A stretch of DNA of 64,000 nt, taken from Penicillium oxalicum. Taxonomy: Eukaryota > Ascomycota > Eurotiomycetes > Eurotiales > Aspergillaceae. The position numbers and the translations under genes were made by a program. The notes below the pieces were generated by a model. The model saw only the letters and a program-made list of their open reading frames with translations, was not told the origin of the DNA and did no database searches. The stretch covers positions 4,030,001 to 4,094,000 of the forward strand of contig NC_064651.1 in the NCBI RefSeq assembly GCF_001723175.1, read 5' to 3'. The stretch's first letter is position 1. The number at the start of each line of letters is the position of its first letter. Below are positions 22,183 through 35,088 of this stretch, piece by piece.

Positions 22183-23066
22183 TCAAGGCCCCTTGGAGAG
22201 CGAGACAGGAGTACCTTGCGGGGCTTGCAGGCAAACAAGCTCGATTTGAATCTCATCCGGAGACAATGGAGGCGGACTGCCATATGCTGGAGAACGAGCA
22301 ATGATTCCAACGGCGACTTGGGATGCCTGCTGTCCCGATGTCATGCCGTCAATGTACCATACCCGCCAGGGCTGCCACCACGAACCGACTGGAGTGACTT
22401 TGACGCGGGGATCTGGATATCTCTCTTTCACAAAACCTGGCGATTGCATGTGAGCTGACATGGCCATGCGCACTTTTCTCATCGCGGATAGCAAGAAGGG
22501 AAGAAAAGCAACTCACTTTGTACGGGAATGGAGGCTACATCGAAGATGGGTGCACCGCAATTCGGCATCCGGGGGTGGTCATGCATCATGTGCGTCAAAG
22601 CTGCCTCGAGAGGTCTGGAGTAGTACTCGCCCGAGGAGACAAGGTTAAAGATTGTATGCCGCAAGGCGCCTTTGACATCAGCTGAGCAGGATTGCCCCCA
22701 GACTCCATCGCAGCCGTTGGTACCCCCCGAGGGTGTGCCCGTCAGGTTCCCTATCCGCAAAGCCACTTCGGCGGTGCGATTTGCCGTGACGACAGCCATA
22801 TTGATTCCTTCGTTCCGATATCTTAGCCAAAAACCAGCCTTGGTCATGGGACCTCGGCCTTTACCGGTAGACAGCTCATCGAAGCCGTAATAGAAGGTGA
22901 CGGGGTCCGGGAATAGCGGCGAAAAATCAAGCGGAACAGCCGTTTGCGCGAGCGGGTCGATACATCCAGATTCCCAGAAGGAGCATATTTGCGCCAGGCC
23001 GCCCAGCGGAAGAACGAGCATGAGCAGCCCGAGACAAAGCTGAAGAAATGTGCTGATGGACGCCAT
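22183..23066 (-). CDS. Secreted protein of unknown function
   Basis: I do not recognise the family. Minus-strand exons are 23066-22517 and 22436-22183 (80-nt intron, donor GTGAGT, acceptor CAG), giving 267 aa. The start is the ATG at 23066; an earlier in-frame TTG is not used. Residues 1 to about 25 form a clear signal peptide ending in PLGGLA. The mature part has several cysteines (QICSFWESGCID, NGCDGVWGQSCSAD, MPNCGAP and one near the end), two N-glycosylation sequons (ANRTA, GNLTG) and a distinctive SWWQPWRVWYIDG segment spanning the exon-2 core. It looks like a compact, disulphide-bonded extracellular protein. The GA-rich plus-strand tract at 23370-23480 would be its CT-rich promoter. Confidence 0.7.
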
Positions 23067-26000
23067 CGGGGCGAAGAACAATGCCCGGTCGGCTTTGAAG
23101 GGAAAGACAAAAGACTGGTTCGATTACCGTAGCCCACGCTCACGATTAGAATGACACCCTGACAGTGATTTCAAATATCAAAATCTGTGTAATGGACCAC
23201 TCCGGACAGGCTGGTCTCTCATACCCCAACAAACCCCCCCCGTGTCGAGACTCGGGTTCGCAGAATGGCCGAGGGACCGCAATCAGGGGAAAGATAAACA
23301 GATCCGTCGTCGCCAGGCACCGGGAGACACGGAATTGGTAATCAACCTCCAGGCCGTGTATTCGTCGGTCGGATCGAGAGAGGGAGGTGAAACCGAGAGA
23401 GAGGAGTGAGGGAGGAGCAGACAGATAGGCAGATCAACAGAACGAATAGCAGGAGTAGGCTAGGAGGACGAGGAGGAGGGCATCCGACCAAACCTAAACC
23501 GGATTCCTCATAAGACCCTGACCCTTTCCAGCGAGAGGCAGAGATTGGCAGCTCAAGGTTCCTCCCCCCAGCACTGGAAACTAAACGGGCCCCGCAGCGC
23601 TAAACGGCAGGGCGTCGTTTGGGCCCCTTTGGGGCAGGAGGCTTGGGCCTTTTGGATTCTTCCTGGCGGTCCCGAGTGACCCGCGAGTCGCGACCGGCTC
23701 CTCTTTCGGCCCCAGGGTTGAGTCGTCGACCCAATGGGCGGCGCGCTAAAGCGGAGACGAAGCCGGCGCAGCGCCTCTTCTCAAAGAAATAAGGAGAGAC
23801 AGGGTCCCCGAAGGAAGTGGATTCCGATGGATTGCGACCGGAGTTCTTCTCTTGCATCCACCGGCAGCTCGACCAGCGATGAGTTTCGACAACGCAGATT
23901 TACAAGACTCCCAACGAGATGAGATGAAAAGTGGCCCAATGTTGGTGGATGGTCCGAAAATGACCACCTCTTCTGGAGCCAGGGATGGTAGCACGTTCCG
24001 GGACCCTCTACGTCCCAGAGGAGAGGGGGTGCTAGCACTGGTCCAGCGTGGGTGGTATTGGTTCACGATGCGTGGGTCACTCGGCTGACTCCATCATTCC
24101 GACGAGTCGTCAAAGTGTCCGAGGACCGAAGTTTGTTGTGACACGGCTCTCCTCCTGGATGCGCATTCACCCGTTGACGGTGCCAAGGACTCGAGGGGCG
24201 GCGGGTGGCTGTCTCGCAGCAACCGAGCGGAGATTCCTGAGGGTATGGATCCCGATAAGATCCATCTCATCTCTAGGAGAGTCGTGAGATTCAATTTTCT
24301 AGGATCTTCATCATGGGGTGCAGCCGTGACTACCTGAAGCCGGGAGAAAGGCTTGGTGGATGAGTCGTGATCCCTCGTAACCAGTCGGCAGTCAGCAGGG
24401 ACGATTTTCCAATTCTTGGGATGTTTCTGGAGGTGCGACACCAATTCGAGGATAAGTCCACCAATCGGTCCTTCTTGCTGGAAGAGATTAGTGGGACTGA
24501 GCAAGGAAGACGAATTTGGGAACAACTGGGTCCCTGTGATGCATGTACAAGCCTTCTGGGGTGTAAATCCAAAACGAGTCCAAATCGTGTCCTTCGGTTG
24601 TTGGCTGTAAGCCTATACCTCTATACCTGGTGTGAAACTCATTAATTTATCTCGTTATTTATCATACATTGCTACCCATCAATTAACTGTACTATTTCCC
24701 TGCCTTCCTATCTACCTACACTCTACGTTGCTATCGCGGGCTGTTTTTTTTTCTTTCTCTCTTTTCTTCTGTCGATGCTGGGAAAGGAGGTATACCAGGG
24801 AAGACCTGCAGTAATTGAGACTGCGTGTAGTGGGCAGCCACCTCTCCTCACAATGACGATCCGGTAGCCTTCAGGAATACCGTAATCGACAAGGAATCTC
24901 CACTTCCATGTGAACGTACAAGGTTCGAGGGTTGATTCTTGGCACGCGTCGGCAGGAGAGTGCTTTCGTGAAGAAGTCCCCTGGGGTTTCCCCAGATAGG
25001 TCAAATGGCTCTGACGTGACCCGTTTGGCAGGTTAAATCTCCAGTGGTTACCACGGCGGCACGATCGCCATGACACAACGACCATCACTTCTCATGGAGG
25101 AGAAGATCTTGTCCGGAAATCTGGAGTCTTGCACTGCGGAGCTCCCACCTTCAATTATATAATTTGCATATCTTCACCCGCCGGGCAGGGCTGTGGAAGG
25201 CGACTGCTCACATATAGAAAGTCTAAACTGGACGCACTGTAGGAAGTGAGTAGTAGGAGGAGATTGTGGTCAAGTGGTCATCCCCTGATCAATGATGCAA
25301 TCAAAATCGAGATTTCTGGTCTGAGTCCAACAACATGCCCATCAACTGTACATGATCTGTCTTTTTTTGCTCCCCTTTCATAATTCAAATTGTATGCAGT
25401 AGCACCTACTTCTGCAGACAGTCTTTACCAACCTACAAATGAAGGAGTGTCTCGAAGCGACCAGCCTGACAGTAGAACTACCTAAGCCGCCTCATTTACC
25501 CAGGATGTGTGTGGAGTGTGTAGACCTCCAGACAGTACCGGACATCAAATATAGTGCTGTAGGTGTCAGGTTCAGGGCATAATGTCATTCCACCGCTAAA
25601 TCGCAATGTGATTGGGCAACTTGCCCCCGAAAATCCCCTCACCCGGTGGGTCTATGACATCTATGCAACAATCTCATCAAGACAAGAGTGACACGATCGT
25701 GCAATGGCCCTTTGGTGGAAAAAAAAACTACCAGCTCGCGGGTTCCAAAGAGTCCGACTTCCATTGCTTCAAGTGCCACCACAAGTGTACATGATATGAG
25801 AGTGTGTCTCCATCCGACCTAAACAGTTGAATTCCCAAATACAATTGATAGTACGGAGGTGACACAATGTCATGTTTTTATGAGCCTTGATAAGTATAGG
25901 CGCATGGGCAACCTCACCACACGCATCGGATGGGATATACTATGTATGTGTGGACTACCGATTGAATGGTGCTTAAAAAAAAGGGACGTCAAAAAACCCA

Positions 26001-27987
26001 GACCTGCCCGGGTTTGATGGATTAGGCGTATTCCCCTCATTTGATGTCAATCAATATAATACATTCCAAGAGCATCTGCGAAAAATGAAGCATGGTGCGT
26101 CATGGTATGGAGCCGGGTTCCTCTCACATTATTGAAGACGGGGCTGTCGATCCGCAAGTGAGCTGGGAATACGGTAATGGGCAGATCCCAACATTCAATA
26201 AACTCATGGCGAGGAAAATCCTTATGCTGTGGGGGACCTTTCGTCTTTTCCCTCTTTCAAAAGAATCTACTGTACTCTGTCGGTCTAGCAGTACTGCATT
26301 AGAACAAGGAGGGTAGAGTACGGTAGTTTGACCTACCGACCTAATACCCATATGAGGTCAACAGTGGCAGGCTGACTGGCACAACGGCATGACTACCTAC
26401 TACGAGTCGGAAACCCGTCGGAGGTTACTGAAGTGGAAAACTGGAAGTGCGACCGCAGGCGAATTTCTCCACCGCCTGAAACAGAAATCGAGAGGGAGCT
26501 AGCTACATTTGTCGTGAGAGAAGACAGAAAGCTTGCATGTAGAATAGGAACCTCTTATCTGCGACGGAAGCGCGTCGGACGGGGGGTACATAATGGGGTA
26601 TGATCAACAGACGTCTATTGTGGCAGACGCTAGGTGAGTGGGCTGAATTGAATCACTACTGTACGAGTCTTCTACCTCCTAAAGACTCACATTTCACCCC
26701 CTCCCCCTCACATCGATCTGAGTCGGATCGTCTCATCTCACAAAAACGAGCGGGTTATTCTACGATGACGAAGCGCCATAACAGGTTACTGTACATGGTC
26801 CATCTTGTGGAACTCAAGACGGGGGGAATTGCGGCAACGCGAGTCCAGCACATGTGCTGTAAGGGATCGTGAGATTGGCACCACATATTCCAATTTGATT
26901 CCCCGCTACTGCTGCAGATAAAATCTGCATCGAGGTCCGTGGGGAGAGGAGGGGGGGGGGTTTCGAAATAGTCGAAATAGGATATACCTGTCACAGAAGT
27001 AAGATTGTGGAACAGGTATCTGCTTGAAGAAAGTTGCATCGCACAAACTCCCGCCCGGGTCTGTGCAAATTTGTCATTGACATACAGTGACTGGAAATGA
27101 TTATATGCACGAAGCTTTCCACTTTCTCTGATTTCAATGTTGCATCCTAAACAGCGGGCGCTCAGAAACCGTGGATAATAATGAGCAAAAGAAGTAGGTA
27201 CTCGGAACAAGTCGCCTCTGCAAACTACGTCTGCCCGGAAATACGACAGCAATCCCTTGTGATTATCATGTCTAAAGTGTAGGGCATACCTACTCATTAC
27301 AGAATCGAGACTCATAATCCCCATACTATCGACAGTGAAGCTCCAAATGTCAGACAAGAGCCCACACAGATCAAATTCTGGCCAGCTCCTTTGCCAGCGG
27401 ATCGGACGCCCCTGGATCGAAGCTGAAAATGTATCGGGGGCGAATGACAGACAACGAGGATACGTCGACTCGGAACCTAAACAAGAGACTTATGGAGGGA
27501 GGACAAAAGTGAGACATTAAAGTGCAATATCAGACCTCGGTTGAAATTTGTTTCAACGAAGGAAACATCAGGAAAGTTCAGGATGAGATCGAACCCTCTG
27601 AAGTCAATGATATTTGATCCATACATGTGAAAAATGCACAAAAAGCATGGCGAGCAGTGCTTCCTATACCTAGTCCCGCGACCCTAATATACAGAAGAAG
27701 CCCAAAGCTTCCCGTGATAGATACAACAAGTAGATGAGATCCAAACGTTGGAGCTCATCCGAAAAGCCCAATAAGATAAATAGATAAAAGAGATCATCAT
27801 GGGAGAGTGTCAGTGAACGGTGTCCCATAGCTCCAATAACGCCACGCTTGATAACCGAATATGCCAAAAAAAAGATGCGCTGGTGCCGTTTGTTGCGGCA
27901 ATGCGAAGGTCCGGGAAAGAAAAATATACAGTTGAAGGCGAGTCTTCGCGGAGTAGTTGATAAATGCAGTCAACACAAGCGGGAATC
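23067..27987. other. 4.9-kb gene-poor stretch
   Basis: No gene, tRNA or transposon could be supported. Purine-rich simple sequence lies at 23370-23480, a GC-rich patch at 23590-23760, and a run of G at about 26949-26960. Reading frames of up to 200 codons (for example 26755-27357 on the minus strand) lack conserved motifs and sensible composition. Confidence 0.45.
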
Positions 27988-28794
27988 TCAGTTGTCGTCA
28001 TCATCATTATAGACGCGCTCTTTGAGACCATTGCCCTGCATCCACACGCGCTTCCATGGACCATCGGGCCCGAGAATGGCCTCGCGATCCTGACGCATGC
28101 CTTCGAGTACACCGACAATACCTCCATGGCGCAGGCGTTCAAGAACCACGTTCATGCCTTGCTTACTTTTCACAATGGCATCACGAGTCCTGCTGACCCC
28201 GATCAATTCGATGGTCCGTTGGATACCGGCAGTGGACAAGGAAGAGAAGAACCCTTTCTTGGGAGCCTCTTCATCCAAGTCCGGCTGATCCGCAGCGTCT
28301 GCCTTCTTGCGCGTGAGCAGTTTACCCTGCCCGAGGCGGGACAGGAACGTGACAGTGGTCCGCACGGTGGTCTGCTCTTTCTTATCAATTGACAGGCCAT
28401 CAAGGGCTTGCTCACTGCCGTCAGTCAGCTGGCGCTGGTATCGCTGTTTCTCCACCACGCTCAGGATTCCCGTCCACTCCATGTTGCGCGACTCGGTCTC
28501 CATCCAACCTTCGATGGGATCCACGACGGTGGTCTCGAGAATGTAGCTTTGACCGGAGCTGTCGGAGCCACTCATTCCTTTGGGGAGGAGTTTGAGGATT
28601 CCCGAGGGAACTTTTGATTTTTTCAAATGCAATCGCACGGTGTGCAAACGCTGGGTTTGGGGATCGACATAGCGGTCGATCACGTCGGTGGTCAAAACAT
28701 GACGCGAGTAAGGGTTGGGATAGCGGAGGAAGTAGGCGAGGGAGACGGCAGGGAAGGAGTAGTCATAAGTGAACACGTTCTCAAAGAACTTCAT
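27988..28794 (-). CDS. PRELI/MSF1-domain protein, Ups1-like
   Basis: Predicted mitochondrial intermembrane-space lipid-transfer protein. Yeast Ups1 with Mdm35 carries phosphatidic acid to the inner membrane for cardiolipin synthesis. Single exon, 268 aa. The PRELI/MSF1 domain fills about residues 1-185, with the family-typical start MKFFENVFTYDYSF, then RYPNPYSRHVLTTDVIDR (residues 24-41), which is closer to Ups1 than to Ups2, then the LLPKGMSG and RNMEWTGILSVVEK blocks. It is longer than yeast Ups1 (175 aa) because of an insertion rich in charged residues (about 165-200) and a C-terminal tail ending in an Asp run. The ATG at 28794 was chosen because the conserved domain begins there; the frame extends 14 codons further up without conservation. 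Confidence 0.88.
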   Translation of the reverse strand: MKFFENVFTYDYSFPAVSLAYFLRYPNPYSRHVLTTDVIDRYVDPQTQRLHTVRLHLKKSKVPSGILKLLPKGMSGSDSSGQSYILETTVVDPIEGWMETESRNMEWTGILSVVEKQRYQRQLTDGSEQALDGLSIDKKEQTTVRTTVTFLSRLGQGKLLTRKKADAADQPDLDEEAPKKGFFSSLSTAGIQRTIELIGVSRTRDAIVKSKQGMNVVLERLRHGGIVGVLEGMRQDREAILGPDGPWKRVWMQGNGLKERVYNDDDDN

Positions 28795-29828
28795 GATGGC
28801 GATGACTGTGATGGCGATGGTGATGACCCGAGACACATCAGCTGACAGAAGAGGGATCTGAAGCTGGGGCCGTTTGACTAACTGGACTGAGGGGACTTTT
28901 TTTAACCCAAGAAACCGGAGAAGCTGGAGGAAGGCCAGACGGGTGTGGGGGCCTTCGGCTTTTTGGTTCTTCCGGAGGTCGGCCTGTCACATGTCCTCCT
29001 GCCATATCTCACCACCTCACGCGTGCTGTTGACGAGTGGAAGTTGGGCATCCCTGCGTTGCGAATTGCAGATTTTGAGACTCGGCCTGATGAATTGTGGG
29101 ATGACTTGGAAATGGGACGATAACTCGATCAACGAAAGACTGGTGATTCAGTTGATTGTTTGCATGATCAGTGTTGATTGAGCTTCGCACTTTCTCTTGC
29201 ATCCAGAACCTCCAAATGTTAATGGCCACAGTCGATTATCTTGAATATGGTGAATTCGATCCAGGAAATTAAGTGTCAACTACATGGAATGGCGGTGCCA
29301 AATATGGTACTGCACCAGACAGAGGTGATATTCTGCAATCAAAGGGACGCAAAGTGAAGCGGACTAGGTTGCTCCGTTCCAACAGCTTCGTTTTCGGTCA
29401 TTGAAGGCACAACGTAGGTGGCCACTTAATGCGACATGGATGGGTTTTTCAAAGGCTTGCATCTAGGTAAAAGTGGTCTGTTAAGAAGCGAAAGGTGATA
29501 CTCGAGGGACGTTGATAATTGTATGTACATTTCTCGCGGCCTTGGCCGAAGACTTTTGAATAGGCGGGCCGAATGTGCATGGTATATGGAGGAGGGAATT
29601 AGAAATAAAATGGCACAAAAGAAATAGGAACACTCTGAGGAATAATCAATCCCCGAAATAGGGGCTTCAAAATCTTGCAAGCCCACATTATTTTTTCTCG
29701 TATCCCAATTCAAAAACGAAATAAGAATGAAACGTCAAACCAGTCCTGGGTATTATTGATGTTCGCCTCCGAGGGGAATCATGGAGCTCCAACCATCGCA
29801 TCGCAATACATCGAATCTTTCTCCTGAC
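28795..29828. other. Intergenic: PRELI-gene promoter and transporter 3' end
   Basis: No gene is supported. It separates two genes that both point left. Confidence 0.5.
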
Positions 29829-31963
29829 CTAGTGCTCCCCCAGGGTCTCCTGGTCCTCGGAAGAAGCAGCCATAGCAGCCGGGAGACTGACAGGCTCCTT
29901 GATCTCCTTGCGCATACCGCGGATCTCGGGGCTGGTGCGCTCGAAGTACTTGTGCATGTCTCCGTGGAGGATGTTCTCGTCAACGTCGTCCATGTCATAA
30001 AGGGTGCTCTCTTCACCGCGGGCGGCCATGGCGGCCTCCCACTCGGCGCGGAACTCCTCAACTTTCATCTGGTAGTCGCGATCGGCATCGTAGTGTTTGC
30101 CTTTGCCGGTCCAGCGCTCCCAGACGGACAAATGCTTGGAGTGCACAGCGGGGCCGTGGTACTCGTGCTCGCGGCCCTCGCGGATGAATTTCCAACGACG
30201 CTCTTGCTCCCGCAGATCCAGGCCGGTGGTGTCGGGAAGGAAGAGCCAAGTGACCAGGACACCGAGAAGACCGAACCAGGGCACAATGTAGAACTGCTCC
30301 TGGGTGGTGGTGTACGAGCCGATGACGGCAATGATCAGGGCACCGAGCTTGCCGGCGGCAGCAGAGATTCCGTGAGCGGTACCGCGAATGGGGGTAGGGA
30401 AGCACTCAGCAGCAACAAGGAAGGAGATGCAGTTTGGACCGAACTGGTTGAAGAATGAACTGAGGTAGTACATCGCCTGGAACGAGTGGATGTGGGCAGG
30501 CTGTGTGTAGTACTCAAAGTTGAAGGCAGGGATCACAAAGAGAATGAAGCACATCATGAAACCGACAATCTGCATCCACTTACGCCCATAGAGCTTGGTA
30601 TCGACGAACCATGTAGCAAAGTAGTATCCAGCCAAACTCACACCGATATTGATCAGATTCCAAAGCCAGTCGGTGAGAATGTTGTGGCTGTGCCCAGGGC
30701 TGATGACCTTGATGAAGTTGCCCTGGAACAACTTGTTGCCGTAAAAGAAGACATCGTTTGCGAACCAGCCACCTGCGGTAGCAATGATACGTGGGGTGAA
30801 ATGGCGGAAGGTGAGCTTGAGGGATTCAGTGTCGTACCCAGTCACGGAGGCCTTCTTCTTGGACGCCTCGAGCTGCTTGCTGGCGGCCTTCATGTGGTAG
30901 GTACGATAGTACACGAGCCAAGCAGTGCCAATCGCCGGAATCGCGAATGATACACGGTAGGTCCACTGGGTTGTGGTGGTCGAGATGGGAAGCTCACCAG
31001 AGCCGTGATGGAAGATCAACAGGAGCAGGATGAGAATCGCCTGGTTGGCGAACTGGCCCCAACCCTGCATCATGAAGGAACCCACAACAGAACGACCACG
31101 ATGCAGACGATCGTGAGACGTCATAATCTTGCCGGTGCTGTAACCATTCTCCATTCCAATGGTAGCGGTCATGGGGTATTCACCGCCAACACCGATAGAG
31201 TAGAAGAAAAGCGACCAGGCGTAGCAGATAATCCAGCCATTCTCCGTGACACCCCAAGCGGCGACAAGCATAAGAAGACCGATGAACATGATAGTAGCAT
31301 CCTGGATCAGACCCCAACGACGACCGATGCTATGGGAGCAGAGCACAGCCAGTTAGTTGACTGTACCAAAACCGCAATCAAACGAATGGAAGGTAGAAAA
31401 AAAAGATGTGAGACTTACGCATCACCCAGATAACCGACCAGAATCTGACCAACGAAGATACCAACAATTTCCATGTAGTTGATGGCGGCAATCCAGTTGG
31501 GGTCGCAAGTCTTGCCGGTCCAGCAACTCTTGAATGAAGCCTTGAAGAGGGCCGTGTTGTTACCGATGGAGAAGAGCACGTATCTATTCAGGTAGGACAA
31601 TGCGGTCAGTGATTCTATCGCTCATCTTTCATCCACAACGTGCATCTTCGAAGCCAGACAAAGATCATGGACATACCCTTCAAGACCCAGACCAGCACCG
31701 GGAAGAACAAAATTCTTGAAGTAATGAGAGATAGGAGACAGAGGGTCTTTCTTGAACTCGCTCCAGAGCCAGGCGAATTCTTTGCGAGCCTCTGTGCGAT
31801 CTTGATCCAAGCAGAACCCAATACGTTGACTCAGAGGTAGATCAGCCCAGTAGGTACCATCCGCGGTGTAGCAGTCCTTGGGCCGGATAACATCGTCGAA
31901 GGCGGCCTTCTCCTGAACCTCCATATCATCAAAGTGGATTGCCTCCTTGTTGATAGACTCCAT
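29829..31963 (-). CDS. MFS inorganic phosphate:H+ symporter (PHS family)
   Basis: Plasma-membrane transporter of the Pho84-related PHS family, predicted to take up phosphate with protons. Minus-strand exons are 31963-31677, 31583-31419 and 31329-29829, giving 650 aa. The start ATG (gccATGgag) is in a strong context. About twelve hydrophobic spans are visible. PHS marks include GVGGEYPMTATI in the N-terminal half, the charged central cytoplasmic loop (residues about 300-330), WFANDVFFYGNKLFQ after it, and GPNCISFLVAAECFPTPIRG in the C-terminal half. The acidic N-terminus (about 95 residues before span 1) and the long hydrophilic C-tail (about 130 residues) make it longer than Pho84 (587 aa). 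It resembles a PHS subgroup distinct from Pho84 itself, and the substrate is inferred from family signatures only. Confidence 0.85.
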
Positions 31964-34900
31964 GGCTGACGCGTAGTGAGTGAACGTGGGAGTGTTCAAA
32001 GACTACAGTCGAGCGTCAACCTGAGGGGGAGGGAATGTTGCTTTGCTTCGAGCGCCGGAATCAGTGAAGTGAGAGGAGCCAGAGATCTTATTTATGCAAT
32101 TTCCCTTCCACTGTGGGCCGACAGGCCAAGATCTGTAGTCGACGGCCTCACAGGATGTACTGGTATCCATCCACAAGCTAGCAGCGCCACGCTCATGGAA
32201 TTGAAGTCTGAGCCCGGCCCAAGCGCATGACACGAGCAAAACAAAAGGATCATGACTCTGGGATTATCCTATGACAAGTATTGAAACACGCACGATTCCG
32301 GATGCAAGTGGATCCCTCCCGGTTCGCATTTGAGGCCTGCAGTCGCTCGTGGGGTCTCTCTGGCACTTTGCATCTCGGGTGCACTGACCGAGAAAGATGG
32401 TCGGATCCATCTCGCGAGCGTCAGTGGATCGCTCAATGGAGCCATTCCGAGGCTCACGACGACTCGGACTGCATTGATTCAGTTCGACGTGGTTGCCGAT
32501 CCAAGCGATGCGAAAATTCAACCAGTCATCGCACCGGGTCTACGAAGTCAAGGAGACACCCGATTATACTTCCAGCATACGGGATGCCAACAGGGAGCAT
32601 TGCTGTGGGGATTTACCCATGTGGGAAAGAGGGACACAGAAGGGGGTTAGTTGGTTGGCACGTTTTCCTCCAAGGCACCAGCAGCGTCCGTGGTGGTCAA
32701 GCGATTTCCGACAGGAGGCCTGGCGTTCTGTCACTACGGTGGTCCGATTGGCTCCGAACCCGTCCTTTTTGCTTCATTGGTGGACGGCTGAGTCTTGAGA
32801 CAACCGGGCTTCTGCGTGATTTTTCTGTTTTTCTATTTAGGACTATTTCGACAACATCTATGAGATGGAGCATGACAAGCGGATACTTTCAGGTGCTCCG
32901 CGATGGTCTTCTGCCCTCTTGCTTCTTTCAGACGCAACGACGGACGATCAAGACTTGGGGCGACAGACAAGCATTGATGCCAATGCTGAATGAGTGGTGT
33001 GGCAGAGGAGGCGTCGTCTCGGCGCCGTCTGGGCATTGCTTGTCATTTCGAATGTGAAAACGCAGCCGACCACCCGAGGATCAGTCAATTTGGGGAGGAG
33101 ATAGAGTGGTCTCACCTTCTCTACAGCAGGAGGAGGCCGGGATTTAAGCTTGCTGAGATTAGCCAATCAGCAGTTTCAATCAGGCCCCGTGCTCGGACAC
33201 AGCCGTGTCATGGGTGGAGACAGTCAACACTTCCACGCGAGCCTCCGCCGAATTTCATTCAACATACTTCCTCTTCCCTTTCTGGACTTCTTTACGTGTA
33301 GCCCCAATCATGGGGCTAGACTGGGCCACGCCCCTTCACCCTTTTTCTTTCTTTGATCATTTTCTTTCTCATCGAACTATCGGTCCATGTCGTTCATGAG
33401 AATTCGGGGCGCTACCGTAGGTGATGTACTTCCAGCCAGACATGCACATACCTGGTCGCCCGTGATGAGATGGGACCAACAACCGCTTTCGCAACTTATT
33501 TCCACACGAGAGCAGCTCTTCGAAGACCCAAATTGGAAGCCCGAATAGATCCAGCTGAAGATTTTTTTTTCCAAAAAAAAGAAATATCCGATGGTTTCTT
33601 CCTCGAAAAGGCCAGGCTGCACGGTACATGGGGAGATAACGCTCTGTTTCATAATGTGACGGGACCAGCCCGTCGCTACGGCCACGAGGTGATGAGATAC
33701 GCTGGTATCTTCCTAGCCTGAGCCTTGTAGTCACATATATCCCATCTGTAAAACTTCAACAAGACATGAGACCTCCACATATGTTTATGCTGTGGGTCAT
33801 TTCATAGCAGCCATCAGAACACGGCTGGTCATCAAACCTGAGATAAACTGGTGAGTACTTCCCGAGCAGCACTGTACATCCCCGATTCTCGATGAGAGTG
33901 TAAAGGGAGATGCCCGAGCTCCTAGATGATGTTTTTTCAAGACAACCTTAGTGCCCCATGTTGGCACTAAAGCTGATATTTCTTGAATTCAAACCTGCAG
34001 GAGACATAAATTGTAGATAGCTAGTTAAAGAGACAGAGACCCTATGAGCTCTAGATCACGAGCTAGAATACCCTTACCAGAGATACGCAGGCACCAGAGC
34101 ATATTTCTTTCTTTTTTTTCATTTTCGGATATTATAATGACCGACAAGAAACCTCAGTTCCTGCAGCCTTGAACAAATGTCGACCCCGTCGACCCACACG
34201 CATTCCGACATGGACGCCCCGAGACGCAAGGTCCCGAGCCTCAACCGCCAGAGACGAAGCGGCTAGCATGAACCGGTGGCAGTTGAACGGTTCCGTTAGC
34301 CCTCAGCCTGTCGCGAACGCACACTGGTCGATCTGAAATCGACGATTGGACACTCACCGGTGAAGGTCAATCGGATGATACGATCCGAGCCCGCTAGAAG
34401 GCGTGCTGAAAGTCTAGAATGTCCGAGGAGAGCTTATAGTGCCTTACTACGAGTGTCATGGCTCTCTGTGCGGAGCTTTGCTTCAGCTTGTCATCCTGCT
34501 GAGTTCTGTGTTGCCAACGACGCTTCCGCCTGCGTGCCGCATTATCCGTGAGCATTATTTTCAGCTCTTTGCCCGGGCAGTGCGCCAGGTGGCGGAGGCT
34601 CAACACGGGTTCTGGGCTCAAGCTGTGAGTGGATCGGAGCCGGTGGACGGGCAAATGCTCCAAAACTGTGTCCCTGGCTTACTCTGATGCTGGGTCGAAG
34701 TATGGAAGGCCCGGGAGATATCCTACTGCATCAAGCAAATCACATGTACCGCTGAGCCGTTGGATCATCATTGTGGAAAATATACGGGTGGCCTTATCTG
34801 CGGCCGTGGACCTGACCGCACTGAAGTCTTCGTAAAACTCAAGTCTCGATGAGGAGTCTATTACTCTATGGTCTATGTTGATGACGGACGATATACAGGA

Positions 34901-35088
34901 TCAGTTGATCATATACAGAGGTGATGGTACAGGAGTGAGGTGAAGACGGTATGCAGGGGAGGGGATATCCAAAACCACACGACAGGATATCTTATGCAAA
35001 ACGCTGAGGAAACCAGAAGAAGCAATACATATGCATTAAGAAGGAAGGCCGAGAAGAAGGAAGAAAGGAGGCAGAGGAAGTGCAGCCG
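31964..35088. other. 3.1-kb intergenic stretch upstream of the transporter
   Basis: No gene is supported. A 258-codon plus-strand frame (32281-33057) has coding-unlike composition and no motif. A CCAAT element in AGCCAATCAG lies near 33162. A 29-codon frame at 34177-34266 begins in a good ATG context but stands alone. Confidence 0.45.

Noticed and set aside
26755..27357. 200-codon minus-strand open frame in the 23-28 kb desert
   Set aside because: No signal peptide, domain or conserved motif, composition unlike the real genes here, and no exon partners.
27585..27610. B-box-like GGTTCGATCTC on the minus strand
   Set aside because: No A box or cloverleaf could be drawn around it.
32281..33057. 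258-codon plus-strand open frame upstream of the phosphate transporter
   Set aside because: Arg/Ser/Trp/Cys-rich composition typical of a chance frame in GC-rich promoter DNA; no recognisable motif.
34177..34266. 29-codon frame in good ATG context
   Set aside because: Too short to support and no continuing exon was found.
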